A stretch of DNA of 64,000 nt from Tropicimonas sp. IMCC34043 (GCF_003390845.1 NZ_QMEK01000004.1:248001-312000); one strand, 5' to 3'. Counted from the first letter of the stretch, positions 35,968 to 45,070 are shown. The notes: generated by a model not told the origin, from the sequence alone. Translations and numbers: made by a program.

Positions 35968-37518
35968 TCAGTTCCAGAACGGCTTGCGGGTCGCCAGGCC
36001 GTTCCAAAGCTCCCTCGCGTGACACCAGGCGGTTTCGGCATGGGCGGAACGGGTGCCGAGAAGCCAGCCGACCGCGCGCTGAGCCGCGGCATTGCGCGCA
36101 CCGGGGCTGTCGGCCTTGCAGAGCATCGCCTCGGCCATCGCCAGATCGTTCAGATCGCCAAAGACGGTCTGAAGCTTTTTCAGCCGCCGGACGAATTCGT
36201 CGACCGCCTTCGGCGCATAAAGCGGGCCGAGGAACTCGATGGTATAGCGCAGCTTCTTCAGTTCCTTGCGCAGTTCATGGCGTTGTTCGATCGACAGATG
36301 GTCGATGCCTGCCGCGCGCTTTCGGACCGACTTCCAGCATTTCGCCAGCGCCGCGTCGGCGTGTGCGCGGATCGGCAGCGCCAGCCGCGCGGTCTGGTTG
36401 AAATCCTCGGGCGCAAGCCAGCGCCGGGTCTCGATGAAGCAGGCGAGGTCGATCTGGAACGCCTGGGTGCGCGGCGCGACAAGCGCGCGGCGCAGTTCGT
36501 CGCGCACCGCCTCGCGCCGGGTCTCAACTGCGCTGCGCAGGGCGGCAAAACCGGGCTCGGCCGGATGCTCGAGTGCTGCCGGGTCCACCAGATCGGTGAT
36601 CACCACATCGAGATCGCGCAACGCGCCGACCTCGGCGCCAAGGTGGCGCGCTTCGTCGTTCAGGCGGGTGAGTTCGGGATGGCCGATGATGGGTCGGAAG
36701 ATCCAGAAGGCCGAACGCAACCGGCGCAGCCCGATCCGCAGCTGATGCGGGCCTTCGGGCGCGTCGGTGGCGCAGACAAGATCGACGTTCGTCGCGATCT
36801 GATCGAAGCATTCGCGCAGCACGTCGCGCGCCGCGATCTCGGATGTCATCGCGGGCGACAGCGGCACATCGCGCGCGTTGCGGGGCAGGGGGTCGGCTTC
36901 GACCTGACCAGTTTCGGCCAGCATGAAGCCGCGGGCGGATTTCGACAGGGTCGACAGGTGCAGCCCGCCATCGGGGAAAAGCTGTCCGGTCAGGTTATAG
37001 AGCGCATCGACCTCGCCCTCGATCAGCTCCAGTTCGGCCTCGCGGAACGGACGTTTCTGGTCGCCGGCAATGATCTCGCCGATGTCGATCGACAGCTCGA
37101 CCCGCGCACCGCCGGGCAGCGTCAGCATCGAGGCGGCGCGCTTCATCACCGTTTCGCAGACCGGCAGCAACTCGCAACCGTTGACCGCAGCCTCGATTTC
37201 AGCGCGCAGGGCCGGCTCGGGGATCCGGGTCAGATCGATCCGGCCGCCGGGGGCCGGGGTCTCGACCTCGTCGCTGCGCTGAAGGCCACCGCTCAGAGTC
37301 GCGTTCGACTTGATGGTCTGGAGCCAGCGCCGCCCGTCGCGGCGCAGGCGCAGCGCGGTTCCGGCCTGCCGCAAGCGGTAGTCCGGGGTGTCGAAATAGA
37401 CACTGCGCAGGGTCCGGGTCTGTGTCGTGCCCGCGGCCAGCCCCAGCGACTTCAGCCTGGTTTTCAGGCGGCGGGCGGAGTCCTCGTCGAGGACGAATTT
37501 CAACTCGATCTCGGTCAT
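35968..37518 (-). CDS. CYTH-CHAD protein (putative inorganic triphosphatase)
   Basis: A 516-residue two-domain protein. The N-terminal CYTH tunnel domain starts with the metal-binding EIELKF motif (residues 3-8) and continues with TRTLRSVYFDTPDYRLRQ and LRLRRDG. The C-terminal CHAD domain (from ~residue 220) is helical and rich in His, Arg and Lys (PEGPHQLRIGLRRLRSAFWIF, QRHELRKELKKLRYTIEFL). CYTH enzymes of this type hydrolyse triphosphate; CHAD domains bind polyphosphate. The ATG at 37518 has no Shine-Dalgarno but sits exactly at the predicted transcription start. No polyphosphate kinase gene is nearby. Confidence 0.9.
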   Translation of the reverse strand: MTEIELKFVLDEDSARRLKTRLKSLGLAAGTTQTRTLRSVYFDTPDYRLRQAGTALRLRRDGRRWLQTIKSNATLSGGLQRSDEVETPAPGGRIDLTRIPEPALRAEIEAAVNGCELLPVCETVMKRAASMLTLPGGARVELSIDIGEIIAGDQKRPFREAELELIEGEVDALYNLTGQLFPDGGLHLSTLSKSARGFMLAETGQVEADPLPRNARDVPLSPAMTSEIAARDVLRECFDQIATNVDLVCATDAPEGPHQLRIGLRRLRSAFWIFRPIIGHPELTRLNDEARHLGAEVGALRDLDVVITDLVDPAALEHPAEPGFAALRSAVETRREAVRDELRRALVAPRTQAFQIDLACFIETRRWLAPEDFNQTARLALPIRAHADAALAKCWKSVRKRAAGIDHLSIEQRHELRKELKKLRYTIEFLGPLYAPKAVDEFVRRLKKLQTVFGDLNDLAMAEAMLCKADSPGARNAAAQRAVGWLLGTRSAHAETAWCHARELWNGLATRKPFWN

Positions 37519-37524
37519 ATCCGG

Positions 37525-37553
37525 GATATATAAAAAGCATACTTCAGGTACAA
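37525..37553 (-). promoter_or_regulatory. Promoter giving a leaderless CYTH-CHAD mRNA
   Basis: Minus strand: TTGTAC (37553-37548), exactly 17 bases, TATATC (37530-37525), then 6 bases to the ATG at 37518. The predicted first base of the RNA is the A of the start codon, and no Shine-Dalgarno is present. Confidence 0.55.
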
Positions 37554-37644
37554 GCCATAACAGGTACGAGCGGCGCAGGCCGGCGCGACTGTCGGCGCCC
37601 GACCATGCGGCCGTCCGCCGATGCGCAAGCTTGGGGCCGGCCGG

Positions 37645-38505
37645 TCAGCCCGGCGTGTTCTCAACGCTGCCCATGGTCAGCAAGGCGTTGCGGAATTCCG
37701 GATCGCTCAGCACCACCTCGGCGGCGCCAAGCCGCTGTGCCTGCAGCAGGGCACGGGTGGTCTGTGTCTGCGCCAGATCCACCGCACGGGGCAGCGGCAG
37801 GCCGCGCCCCAGACCCGCCATGATCAGCCCGGCATAAAGATCGCCGGTGCCGGCGAGTGCGACGGGAACATGTGCGGTCGGATGCCGGCCGATCCCGTCG
37901 GGGCCGAACAGGATGCTTTCGATCATCCCCGGCGGCGTCTCGGCCAGCGCACAGCCGGTGACGATCAGCTGCGCCTCTGGCGACAGCGAAAGCCGCCCCG
38001 CCGCGCGTTGCAGATCGGAAAGCGTCGCAATCGCCATCCCGGTCAGATGCGACAGCTCGAAAGGGTTCGGCGTTGCGATGTCGGCCAGCGGAAGCAGCCG
38101 GTCGCGCATCACCTCGGCAATCGCCTCGGGGACATAAAGCCCCGGACCCGCATCGCCCATCACCGGATCGCACAGATATCGCAGCCCCGGGTTCGCGGCC
38201 TTGGCCCGGGCGATGAACCCGGCCGCGAGCAGCGCCACCTCGACCGATCCGAAATAGCCCGTGACGATGAAGGCCGCGCGTCCGGGCAGGCCCCGTTCCT
38301 CGGCCCCGAGCAGCAGATCGGCAAAGAAATCGCCGGGCAGCGCGCGACCGCGCAGGGTCGGATAGTCGGGCGTGTTCGAGAATACCACGGTCGGGATCGC
38401 TGCCACCTCGAGCCCTGCGGCCAGCATCGGAAAGACCGCAGCCGAATTGCCGACATGGCCGAAGACGACCTGGCTCTGAATCGAGATCACGAGGGGCGGA
38501 CGCAT
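37645..38505 (-). CDS. pdxY: Pyridoxal kinase PdxY-type
   Basis: Ribokinase-fold kinase that phosphorylates pyridoxal for PLP salvage. The 286 residues show ISIQSQVVFGHVGNSAAVFPM at the N-terminus (substrate loop), a Thr-rich middle with YLCDPVMGDAGPGLYVP (~residue 115), TPNPFELSHLTG, and the anion-hole segment ALAGTGDLYAGLIMAGL with the catalytic Asp. PdxK and PdxY are hard to separate by eye. The ATG at 38505 has GGAGAG upstream; the longer open frame adds only a Pro/Lys-rich tract. The next gene upstream points away. Confidence 0.9.
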   Translation of the reverse strand: MRPPLVISIQSQVVFGHVGNSAAVFPMLAAGLEVAAIPTVVFSNTPDYPTLRGRALPGDFFADLLLGAEERGLPGRAAFIVTGYFGSVEVALLAAGFIARAKAANPGLRYLCDPVMGDAGPGLYVPEAIAEVMRDRLLPLADIATPNPFELSHLTGMAIATLSDLQRAAGRLSLSPEAQLIVTGCALAETPPGMIESILFGPDGIGRHPTAHVPVALAGTGDLYAGLIMAGLGRGLPLPRAVDLAQTQTTRALLQAQRLGAAEVVLSDPEFRNALLTMGSVENTPG

Positions 38506-38885
38506 CGGCAAGGGCTCTCCGGCCTGTTGGGCGATCCGGGGCTGTTTGGCGGGCGGATCGGCGGGGTTGACCGGTTTCCCATAGAGCAGATGGCCAAGCG
38601 GGTGCAATCGCTCGACCGGACGGCGGGACGGCCGCGTGCCCCCTTTGGCGGTGGATTTCGACGGCAAGCCCGCGAATGGCGACAGCAGGTCGCCCGGACC
38701 CTGCAATGCGCGCAGGTGCTAGGCGAAATGCGAAAACTGATATGCTAGTAATACCTGTGGGCATTCACTCCGCCCGACATTTCGTTTAAGAGCGCAATCG
38801 ACCTCAGCGATTTCACGTTCTTGCCCGATGGGACCAGGAACTGGCTGAAGCCTGATGCACCACTGCCGAAGCGAGGATACCGTCC
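38506..38885 (+). other. Intergenic region between divergent pdxY and CoA-transferase genes
   Basis: 380 bases with no supported gene. It must hold promoters for both divergent genes. AT-richer sequence lies near 38728-38750 (a TATGCT at 38741 is a possible -10 without a good -35). A GAGG Shine-Dalgarno precedes the CoA-transferase ATG. I see no repeat or RNA gene. Confidence 0.5.
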
Positions 38886-40397
38886 ATGTCGAGCCGAATT
38901 GCACACGCCGGGCTGCGCGCCAAGATAACGAGCGCGGAAGAGGCCGCCACGTTCATCAAGAACGGAATGAACGTGGGGATGAGCGGCTTCACCGGCTCCG
39001 GCTATCCCAAGGTGGTGTCGCAGGCGCTGGCCGACCAGATCGAAGCCACCCACGCCGCGGGCGATCCGTTCAAGATCGGCGTCTGGACCGGTGCCTCGAC
39101 CGGCCCCGAACTTGATGGCGCGCTGGCCAAGGCGGACGGGATCGGGTTCAGGTTGCCCTACAGTTCCGATCCGATCGCCCGCGACAAGATCAACCGCGGC
39201 GAGATCAACTATTTCGACATGCACCTCAGCCACGTGGCGCAGATCGCCTGGGAGGGCTTTCTCGGCCCGCTCGATACCGCGGTGATCGAGGTTGCGGGGA
39301 TCACGCCCGAGGGCGACCTGATCCCGTCGACCTCGGTCGGCAACAACAAGACCTGGCTCGACCAGGCCAAGCAGATCATCCTCGAGGTGAACTCCTGGCA
39401 GAACCTGCAGCTCGACGGGATGCACGACATCTATTACGGCACGGCGCTGCCGCCGAACCGGGTGCCGATTCCGCTGATCCGGCCCGACGACCGCATCGGC
39501 CAGCCGCATTTCCGCTGCGATCCTGCCAAGGTCGTCGCCGTGGTCGAAACCGACTCGCCCGACCGCAACCTGCCCTTTGCCGCGCCCGACGCCAACGCCA
39601 AGGCAATTGCCGGGCACCTGCTGGAGTTCCTCAAGAACGAGGTCAAGCAGGGCCGGCTGCCGCCGTCGCTGTTGCCGCTGCAGTCGGGTGTCGGCAACGT
39701 CACCAATGCGGTGCTGGCCGGTCTGATGGATGCGCCGTTCGAGAACATGACCTCGTTCACCGAGGTGATCCAGGACGGCATGATCGACCTGCTTGAATCG
39801 GGCAAGCTGCTGATGGCCTCGGCCACCGCGTTCTCGCTGAGCCCGGCGATGGCGGAACGGCTGAACCGCGATGCCTCGTGGTTCCGCGACAAGCTGATCC
39901 TGCGCCCGCAAGAGATCTCGAACCATCCCGAACTGGTGCGGCGGCTGGGCTGCATTGCCATGAACGGGCTGATCGAGGCCGACATCTACGGCGCTGTCAA
40001 CTCGACCCATGTCATGGGATCGAAAATCCAGAACGGCATCGGCGGGTCGGGCGATTTCGCGCGCAACGCCTTCGTCTCGATCTTCATGACCCCGTCGACG
40101 GCCAAGGGCGGCGCGATCTCGGCGATCGTGCCACAGGTCAGCCATGTCGATCACATCGCGCAGGACGTGCAGGTCATCGTCACCGAACAGGGTCTGGCCG
40201 ACCTGCGCGGGCTGGTACCGCGCCAGCGTGCCATGCTGATCATCGAAAACTGCGCCCATCCCGATTTCCGCGACGCGCTGAAGGACTACTATGAACGCGC
40301 GCTGCGCGGCTCGTTCGGCCAGCAATCGCCGTCGCTGCTGACCGAGGCGTTGTCCTGGCATCAGCGTTTCGTCGAAACCGGCTCGATGCGGCCCTAG
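38886..40397 (+). CDS. Acetyl-CoA hydrolase/succinate CoA-transferase family protein
   Basis: Class I CoA-transferase of 503 residues, of the succinyl-CoA:acetate CoA-transferase/Ach1 family. Landmarks are the N-terminal GMSGFTGSGYPKVV, the middle PLQSGVGNVTNAVLAGL, the presumed catalytic glutamate in FTEVIQDG (about residue 295, the position known in AarC-type enzymes), IGGSGDFARNAF near 390, and VTEQGLADLRGLVPRQRA. It likely moves CoA between acetyl-CoA and succinate or acetate; whether it acts as hydrolase or transferase cannot be read from sequence. It stands alone on the strand and is followed by two hairpins. Confidence 0.9.
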   Translation: MSSRIAHAGLRAKITSAEEAATFIKNGMNVGMSGFTGSGYPKVVSQALADQIEATHAAGDPFKIGVWTGASTGPELDGALAKADGIGFRLPYSSDPIARDKINRGEINYFDMHLSHVAQIAWEGFLGPLDTAVIEVAGITPEGDLIPSTSVGNNKTWLDQAKQIILEVNSWQNLQLDGMHDIYYGTALPPNRVPIPLIRPDDRIGQPHFRCDPAKVVAVVETDSPDRNLPFAAPDANAKAIAGHLLEFLKNEVKQGRLPPSLLPLQSGVGNVTNAVLAGLMDAPFENMTSFTEVIQDGMIDLLESGKLLMASATAFSLSPAMAERLNRDASWFRDKLILRPQEISNHPELVRRLGCIAMNGLIEADIYGAVNSTHVMGSKIQNGIGGSGDFARNAFVSIFMTPSTAKGGAISAIVPQVSHVDHIAQDVQVIVTEQGLADLRGLVPRQRAMLIIENCAHPDFRDALKDYYERALRGSFGQQSPSLLTEALSWHQRFVETGSMRP

Positions 40398-40406
40398 GTC
40401 CCCCAA

Positions 40407-40441
40407 CCTGCAGGGCCGGCCACCGCGGCTGGCCCTGCAGG
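40407..40441 (+). terminator. Strong hairpin after the CoA-transferase gene
   Basis: Perfect 11-bp stem CCTGCAGGGCC/GGCCCTGCAGG, extendable by GC pairs inside, starting 10 bases after the stop. It has no T tract, so it may protect the 3' end or work with the second terminator. Confidence 0.5.
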
Positions 40442-40477
40442 CTGAAATCCTGCCAGACTCGATCCCGAAAACGAAAC

Positions 40478-40503
40478 AAGGCGCGCCTTTCGGCGCGCCT
40501 TTT
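40478..40503. terminator. Bidirectional terminator between CoA-transferase and rplY genes
   Basis: Perfect 10-bp stem AAGGCGCGCC/GGCGCGCCTT with loop TTTC, followed by TTT on the plus strand; on the minus strand the stem runs into TTGTTTCGTTTTC. It serves two convergent genes. Confidence 0.85.
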
Positions 40504-40536
40504 CGTCTGGGACCAACGTCCGGGATCGGCCGGGGA

Positions 40537-41163
40537 TTACTCCTCGCCGGCCTCCTCGGCATCGTCTTCCGCGTCATCGCTGCTGGCGGCAAGGCCGGAC
40601 GGGGCCGAGATCGAGGCGATGGTGAAATCGCGGTCGATGGTCGGCTTGGCGCCCTCGGGCAGCTTGATCATCGAGATCGACACGTGGTCGTGCAGATCGA
40701 GCCCGGCAAGCGAAGCCTCGATCTTCTCGGGGATGTCGCCCGCGGTGACCACAAGTTCAACCTCGGGGCGCACAACGGTCAGAACGCCGCCTTTTTTCAG
40801 GCCGGGGCAGTCCTTTTCATCCGTGAACTCGACGGGGATGAACAGGTTGACCTTCGAGGTCCGGCGCAGGCGCATGAAGTCGACATGCGTCGGCAGGTCC
40901 TTGACCACGTCGCGCTGAACGCCACGGCAGATCACGCGCACGTCTTCCTGTCCCTCGACCTTCATGTTGAAGAGCGTCGAGAGGAAGCGGCCCGCCCGGA
41001 GCCGCTTGAGCAGCACGTTGAACGGCAGGTTGATGGCAACCGGGTCGCTGCCGCCGCCATATATGATGCCTGGTACGAGCCCGTCCCTGCGAGCTTGACG
41101 AGCGGCCCCCTTGCCTGTCCCCGTGCGTACCGTGGCGCTAAGATCTGGAATCTCGCCAGCCAT
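40537..41163 (-). CDS. rplY: 50S ribosomal protein L25/general stress protein Ctc
   Basis: 5S rRNA-binding ribosomal protein of the long CTC type. The 208 residues contain the L25 domain ([31 protein letters not shown], shown by its parts [20 protein letters not shown] and IIYGGG, residues ~8-40) and the TL5 C-terminal beta domain (ARPEVELVV-like [20 protein letters not shown]), ending in an acidic tail of Asp, Glu and Ala. The ATG at 41163 has AGGAG 5-7 bases upstream; an ATG 24 bases earlier would add a short, less conserved extension. The rplY-pth gene pair often continues upstream, but here the next gene diverges. Confidence 0.93.
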   Translation of the reverse strand: MAGEIPDLSATVRTGTGKGAARQARRDGLVPGIIYGGGSDPVAINLPFNVLLKRLRAGRFLSTLFNMKVEGQEDVRVICRGVQRDVVKDLPTHVDFMRLRRTSKVNLFIPVEFTDEKDCPGLKKGGVLTVVRPEVELVVTAGDIPEKIEASLAGLDLHDHVSISMIKLPEGAKPTIDRDFTIASISAPSGLAASSDDAEDDAEEAGEE

Positions 41164-41307
41164 TGGTATCTCCTGAATTGCGGGCATCCTCCAAGGGTGT
41201 ATGCCCAGGTTTGTAGAAGCGTGCCCTATAAGGTGAAACCGCCTTAAGGGAAAGGGCTAATCCTGGCGCGCGGAGGGACAGCGGCCACCCGGAAATCCCC
41301 GCCTGAC

Positions 41308-41346
41308 TTGATTGAGGTCATGGACGAAACGTTAACGATACGTAAA
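41308..41346 (+). promoter_or_regulatory. Possible regulator boxes upstream of the phasin gene
   Basis: TTGAT-TGAG-GTCAT (41308-41321) matches an FNR-type box at 8 of 10 positions. TTAA-N7-TAAA (41332-41346) matches a CtrA-type box at 7 of 8. Both lie 55-95 bases before the phasin ATG. Either could be chance. Confidence 0.25.
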
Positions 41347-41401
41347 CCTGATACCGGCAACCCGCGACGGGGGAGTCGCGTCAGCTGAGGGGGTGGGTCG
41401 C

Positions 41402-41764
41402 ATGAACGCCATGAAGGAGATGTCGACAGAGATGCCGAAGGCGGCAGCGGTCGAACGGATGATGGATCTTGCCAGTCGATGGCAGAAGCTCGGGCTTACG
41501 GCCGCGGTCTGGTCGAATCCAGCGATGCTGGAGCGGATGGCCGCCATGCATGCCGAGTGGACAGGGTTCCTGTCACGGCGGATGCAGGAAAACCTGAAAG
41601 TTCAGGGCGAATGTCTGGGCTGCACCGATCCGGTGGAGTTCCAGGAGATACAGGGGCGTTTCTTCAAGACGGCCTTTGACCAATATTGCGCCGAGATCGG
41701 AAAACTGGTGCGAATGCAACAGTCTGCCTTCGAAGAGCTTGAGGTCAAGGGGTCCGGCGACTGA
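41402..41764 (+). CDS. Phasin-like granule-associated protein
   Basis: A 120-residue, mostly helical protein without signal or membrane segment. The segment NLKVQGECLGCTDPVEFQEIQGRFFKTAFDQYCAEIGKL (written here by its parts CTDPVEFQEIQGRFFKTAF and DQYCAEIGKL) resembles the phasin repeat that coats polyhydroxyalkanoate granules. The ATG at 41402 has GAGGGGG upstream; a GTG at 41393 would add three residues but lies too close to that site. No pha synthase is in the window. Assignment is by pattern only. Confidence 0.6.
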   Translation: MNAMKEMSTEMPKAAAVERMMDLASRWQKLGLTAAVWSNPAMLERMAAMHAEWTGFLSRRMQENLKVQGECLGCTDPVEFQEIQGRFFKTAFDQYCAEIGKLVRMQQSAFEELEVKGSGD

Positions 41765-42530
41765 CACGCCGGGAAGCGCAATGTACCGGGAGGACCCCGA
41801 GGGGGGGCTGGAGTTGCGTGGTTCGAAAATGAGAACGGCCCTGGCCGCCGCCGTACCCAAGGGGTGCTGGCGGCGGTTTCTGTTTCAGCGGGTGCAGGGT
41901 GTGACGACTCAAGCCGCGCGCCGCGCGGTGCCTCGCGGTCAGTCTCGGCCCGTTTCGGGCGCCGAAACCGGACGCGGGGCGGACTTCCGGCCAGCCAAAG
42001 CGGTTCGGAAGGCTTCCCGCGGCTGCAGCAGGGCGTGGCAGATTGACGCCAAGACGGTCGCCCTTCCAGCGTCGAGGTCTCGCCGGAACCCGGGGGGCGA
42101 GTGTTGCCGCCAGCGCAAAGCCGGGTTTCCGTCTCATGCTGCAGCGCCGAATCGGGGTGGCGCGTTGCCGGGTACCAGAGTGGCCAGGCGCTTTGGGAAA
42201 CCAGCAGGACTTGGGATCGGAGCGGATGCTGCACCTGCACAATCGGGCAATGGCCCGGGGCGGCCACGGGCATTGCAAGAGGGCGGCATGTGGTGCGGCG
42301 ATCCGCCACGCCGGTCGGGGCACCGGCGAACCGGCCTGCGGACGCGCGCCCCGCGGCACTTGCCCGGATGATTGCGTCAACATTTGCAGGGTGACATCGT
42401 CGCGCCAGCGAGTAAGACACGTGCCGAGGGCCTGAGCCCCATGCACAAGGACCTTTGTTCTGCATTTCGGCGCCACGGCCCGATTCGTGGCAAGGCCGCT
42501 ATGTTCCCGCTCTGAAATGAGGAAAAGACC
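41765..42530 (+). other. 766-base stretch without a supported gene before gap
   Basis: No frame gives a believable protein: open frames on both strands have no signal, domain or suitable ribosome site and are Arg/Pro/Ser-rich as expected for out-of-frame GC-rich DNA. An 8-bp stem CCGCCGCC/GGCGGCGG (41845-41852 and 41869-41876) followed by TTTCTGTTTC may terminate the phasin transcript. A perfect 7-bp repeat GTTTCGG/CCGAAAC lies at 41952-41968. The last 40 bases hold the gap Shine-Dalgarno. I cannot identify an RNA gene. Confidence 0.4.
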
Positions 42531-43532
42531 ATGACTGTGAAAGTTGCCATCAACGGTTTCGGCCGCATCGGACGCAACGTGCTCCGCGCCATCGTTGAGA
42601 GCGGCCGTGATGACATCGAAGTCGTCGCGATCAACGATCTGGGCCCGGTCGAGACCAACGCGCACCTCATCCGCTTCGATTCCGTGCACGGCCGCTTCCC
42701 CGGCACCGTCACCACCACCGAAGACACGATCGACGTTGGCCGCGGTCCGATCAAGGTGACCGCGATCCGCGATCCCAAGGAACTGCCCTGGGGCGACGTC
42801 GACATCGCGATGGAATGCACCGGTATCTTTACCGCGCGCGACAAGGCGGCCTTCCACCTGGCGAACGGCTCCAAGCGGGTGCTGATCTCGGCTCCGGGCG
42901 AGGGTGCCGACAAGACCATCGTCTTCGGCGTCAACGACGACGTGCTGACCAAGGACGACCTCGTGGTATCGAACGCGTCCTGCACCACCAATTGCCTGTC
43001 GCCGGTCGCCAAGGTGCTGAACGACCTGATCGGGATCGAGAAGGGGATGATGACCACCATCCACTCCTACACCGGTGACCAGCCGACCCTCGATACCCTG
43101 CACAAGGATCTCTATCGTGGCCGTGCCGCGGCACTGTCGATGATCCCGACCTCGACCGGTGCTGCCAAGGCCGTGGGTCTGGTGCTGCCCGACCTGAAGG
43201 GCAAGATGGACGGCTTCGCGATCCGCGTGCCGACCCCGAACGTCTCGGTCGTCGACCTGAAGTTCATCGCCAAGCGTGCGACCACCGTCGAAGAGATCAA
43301 CGAGGCGATCAAGGCCGCGGCCGATGGCCCGATGAAGGGCGTTCTGGGCTATACCGTCTACAAGAACGTGTCGTCCGACTTCAACCACGACCCGCATTCG
43401 TCGATCTTCCACCTCGACCAGACCAAGGTCATGGACGGCACCTTCTGCTCGATCCTGACCTGGTACGACAACGAATGGGGCTTCTCGAACCGTATGGCCG
43501 ATACCGCGGTCAAGATGGGCTCGCTGATCTGA
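42531..43532 (+). CDS. gap: Glyceraldehyde-3-phosphate dehydrogenase
   Basis: NAD(P)-dependent enzyme of glycolysis and gluconeogenesis, or the Calvin cycle. The 333 residues have the N-terminal [14 protein letters not shown] (Rossmann loop), the catalytic segment [17 protein letters not shown] (Cys ~152), [11 protein letters not shown], and [14 protein letters not shown]. The C-terminal [15 protein letters not shown] is intact. GAGGAAAA lies 4-6 bases before the ATG at 42531. A strong terminator follows. Gene order (rpe and phosphatase genes downstream on the same strand) suggests a sugar-phosphate context. Confidence 0.97.
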   Translation: MTVKVAINGFGRIGRNVLRAIVESGRDDIEVVAINDLGPVETNAHLIRFDSVHGRFPGTVTTTEDTIDVGRGPIKVTAIRDPKELPWGDVDIAMECTGIFTARDKAAFHLANGSKRVLISAPGEGADKTIVFGVNDDVLTKDDLVVSNASCTTNCLSPVAKVLNDLIGIEKGMMTTIHSYTGDQPTLDTLHKDLYRGRAAALSMIPTSTGAAKAVGLVLPDLKGKMDGFAIRVPTPNVSVVDLKFIAKRATTVEEINEAIKAAADGPMKGVLGYTVYKNVSSDFNHDPHSSIFHLDQTKVMDGTFCSILTWYDNEWGFSNRMADTAVKMGSLI

Positions 43533-43567
43533 TCGCGATCTGATCCCGGGGGCTTCCCCCGAAAACG

Positions 43568-43600
43568 CCGGCCGGGCCCTGTGCCCGGCCGGTTTGCGTT
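43568..43600 (+). terminator. Terminator after gap
   Basis: Perfect 10-bp stem CCGGCCGGGC/GCCCGGCCGG, 5-base loop, then TTTGCGTTTG. It starts 35 bases after the gap stop and also faces the convergent TauE/SafE gene. Confidence 0.85.
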
Positions 43601-43642
43601 TGGGCGGTGCTTTGGGGCAAGGTGCGCGGTCGCGCGGCGCGC

Positions 43643-44470
43643 TCAGCCAAGTGCCGAGCGCAGCATGCGGATCGCGGTGATGGCAAGAAACAGCGCGAAG
43701 GCGCGCTTGATCCAGACCGTGTCGAGCCTGTGCGCGAGATGGGCGCCGAAGGGCGCGAAGCCAACCGAGAACGGCAGGATCACCGCAGCGCCGAGCAGGC
43801 TGACATAACCCACCGAGACCGGCGGCCGGCCGGGCAGGCCCCAGCCAGAGGCGACAAATCCGATTGTGGCGGGCAGCGCGATCAGGAAGCCGAAGGCCGC
43901 CGCCGTGCCGACGGCGCGGCGGATCTCGACCGAAAAGGCGGTCAGGATCGGAACCGACAGCGTGCCGCCACCGATCCCCATCAGGGCCGACAGCAGGCCG
44001 ACGATGCTGGCAATTGCCCAGTTTGCGGCGCGGTGCACCGGCAGATGCGCCGCCAGCACCAGATTGCGCGGCGCGGCCATGTTGACCGCGACCAACAGCG
44101 CGATGCCGCCGAAGATCGCCTTGAGGCCGTCGGCATTGATGTAGCGCGCCACCAGCCCGCCGGTCAGCGCCCCGATCACGATGCCGGGCCCCCAAAGCCA
44201 CAGCAGCCCGGTATCGACGGCGCCACGCTTCTGATGCGCCCGGGCCGAGCTGAGCGAGGTGAAGATGATGGTGGCAAGCGAGGTCGCGACCGACATGTGC
44301 ATCGAGATCTCGGGCGGGAAATGCGTGGCCGACAGCAGCCAGAACAAGGCAGGCACCAGAACGATGCCGCCCCCCACGCCGAGAAGCCCGGCAAGCAGTC
44401 CGGCCAGCACCGCGGTGGCGCAAAGCCCGGCCAGCAGGATGGCCGCCTGCATCAGGCTGATGTCTGTCAT
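43643..44470 (-). CDS. TauE/SafE-family sulfite or anion exporter
   Basis: Polytopic inner-membrane protein of 275 residues with about eight hydrophobic segments. The two family repeats are visible: GLLAGLLGVGGGIVLVPALF near residue 26 and ALMGIGGGTLSVPILTAF near 165. Members export sulfite, sulfoacetate or related organic anions; the substrate here is unknown. The ATG at 44470 fits a short cytoplasmic N-terminus. The gene is convergent with gap and divergent from the following small gene. Confidence 0.85.
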   Translation of the reverse strand: MTDISLMQAAILLAGLCATAVLAGLLAGLLGVGGGIVLVPALFWLLSATHFPPEISMHMSVATSLATIIFTSLSSARAHQKRGAVDTGLLWLWGPGIVIGALTGGLVARYINADGLKAIFGGIALLVAVNMAAPRNLVLAAHLPVHRAANWAIASIVGLLSALMGIGGGTLSVPILTAFSVEIRRAVGTAAAFGFLIALPATIGFVASGWGLPGRPPVSVGYVSLLGAAVILPFSVGFAPFGAHLAHRLDTVWIKRAFALFLAITAIRMLRSALG

Positions 44471-44650
44471 GGCGATCCTGCCTTTCGCTGTCGGCGCCGG
44501 TTGCTACCGCTGCACCCGCAGCATCGGTTGTAGCGTGCTGCCCGGCGCTGGCAAGCCGTCAGGCAGAGGCGGAACTTGCGTCCGTTTTGTGATAGAATGA
44601 GACGTCCGGCACCGCCCGGCGCCGGTGAAACGCTCGTTGAGGAGAACGTC

Positions 44651-44986
44651 ATGAAACCCGTCGTACTTCTGGTCGGTCGTCTGCCCGATGTGGTCCGGCA
44701 GGCTGCCCGAGAACTCGAGGATCTGCCCATCCAATGGCTGGGCGCTCACAACCGCGAGGAGGTCGTGGCCCAGCTCGATGCCGAGCCGAACATTCGCTCG
44801 GTCGTGGTGGGAGCAGGGCTCGACGATATGTTGCGGGGCGAACTGGTAGGGCTGATCGCGGCGCGGCGCCCGGATCTGTGCATCCATTTCAAGGATCGCG
44901 CCTCCGGCCCGGCCGGGCTCGCGCCCTTCGCGCGCCGGATCGCCGAATCCGAGATGCTGCACTGGACCCGGCTCGACACGGTCTGA
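44651..44986 (+). CDS. Small alpha/beta protein of unknown function
   Basis: A 111-residue protein with GAGGAG 7 bases before the ATG at 44651, so translation is well supported. The pattern of alternating hydrophobic strands and helices (PVVLLVGR, IQWLGAH, IRSVVVGAGLDDML, DLCIHFKD) resembles a Rossmann or receiver-like fold, but no phosphoacceptor Asp motif of a response regulator is obvious. I do not recognise a named family. It lies between TauE/SafE (divergent) and rpe (same strand, 84 bases apart). Confidence 0.65.
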   Translation: MKPVVLLVGRLPDVVRQAARELEDLPIQWLGAHNREEVVAQLDAEPNIRSVVVGAGLDDMLRGELVGLIAARRPDLCIHFKDRASGPAGLAPFARRIAESEMLHWTRLDTV

Positions 44987-45070
44987 GCCGGCGGACGATC
45001 TGCGCTCGACTTCGGCGGATATTCCGGGCTATCCCGCCTCTGTCGCACCGGTGACTGCGAGGGAGAGAGG

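Noticed and set aside
41676-42371. Open frames on both strands in the gap before gap
   Set aside because: Translations are Arg/Pro/Ser-rich, have no convincing start site and show no family resemblance; treated as non-coding.
44576-44650. N-terminal extension of the small unknown protein
   Set aside because: The GAGGAG site directly before the ATG at 44651 supports the shorter form.
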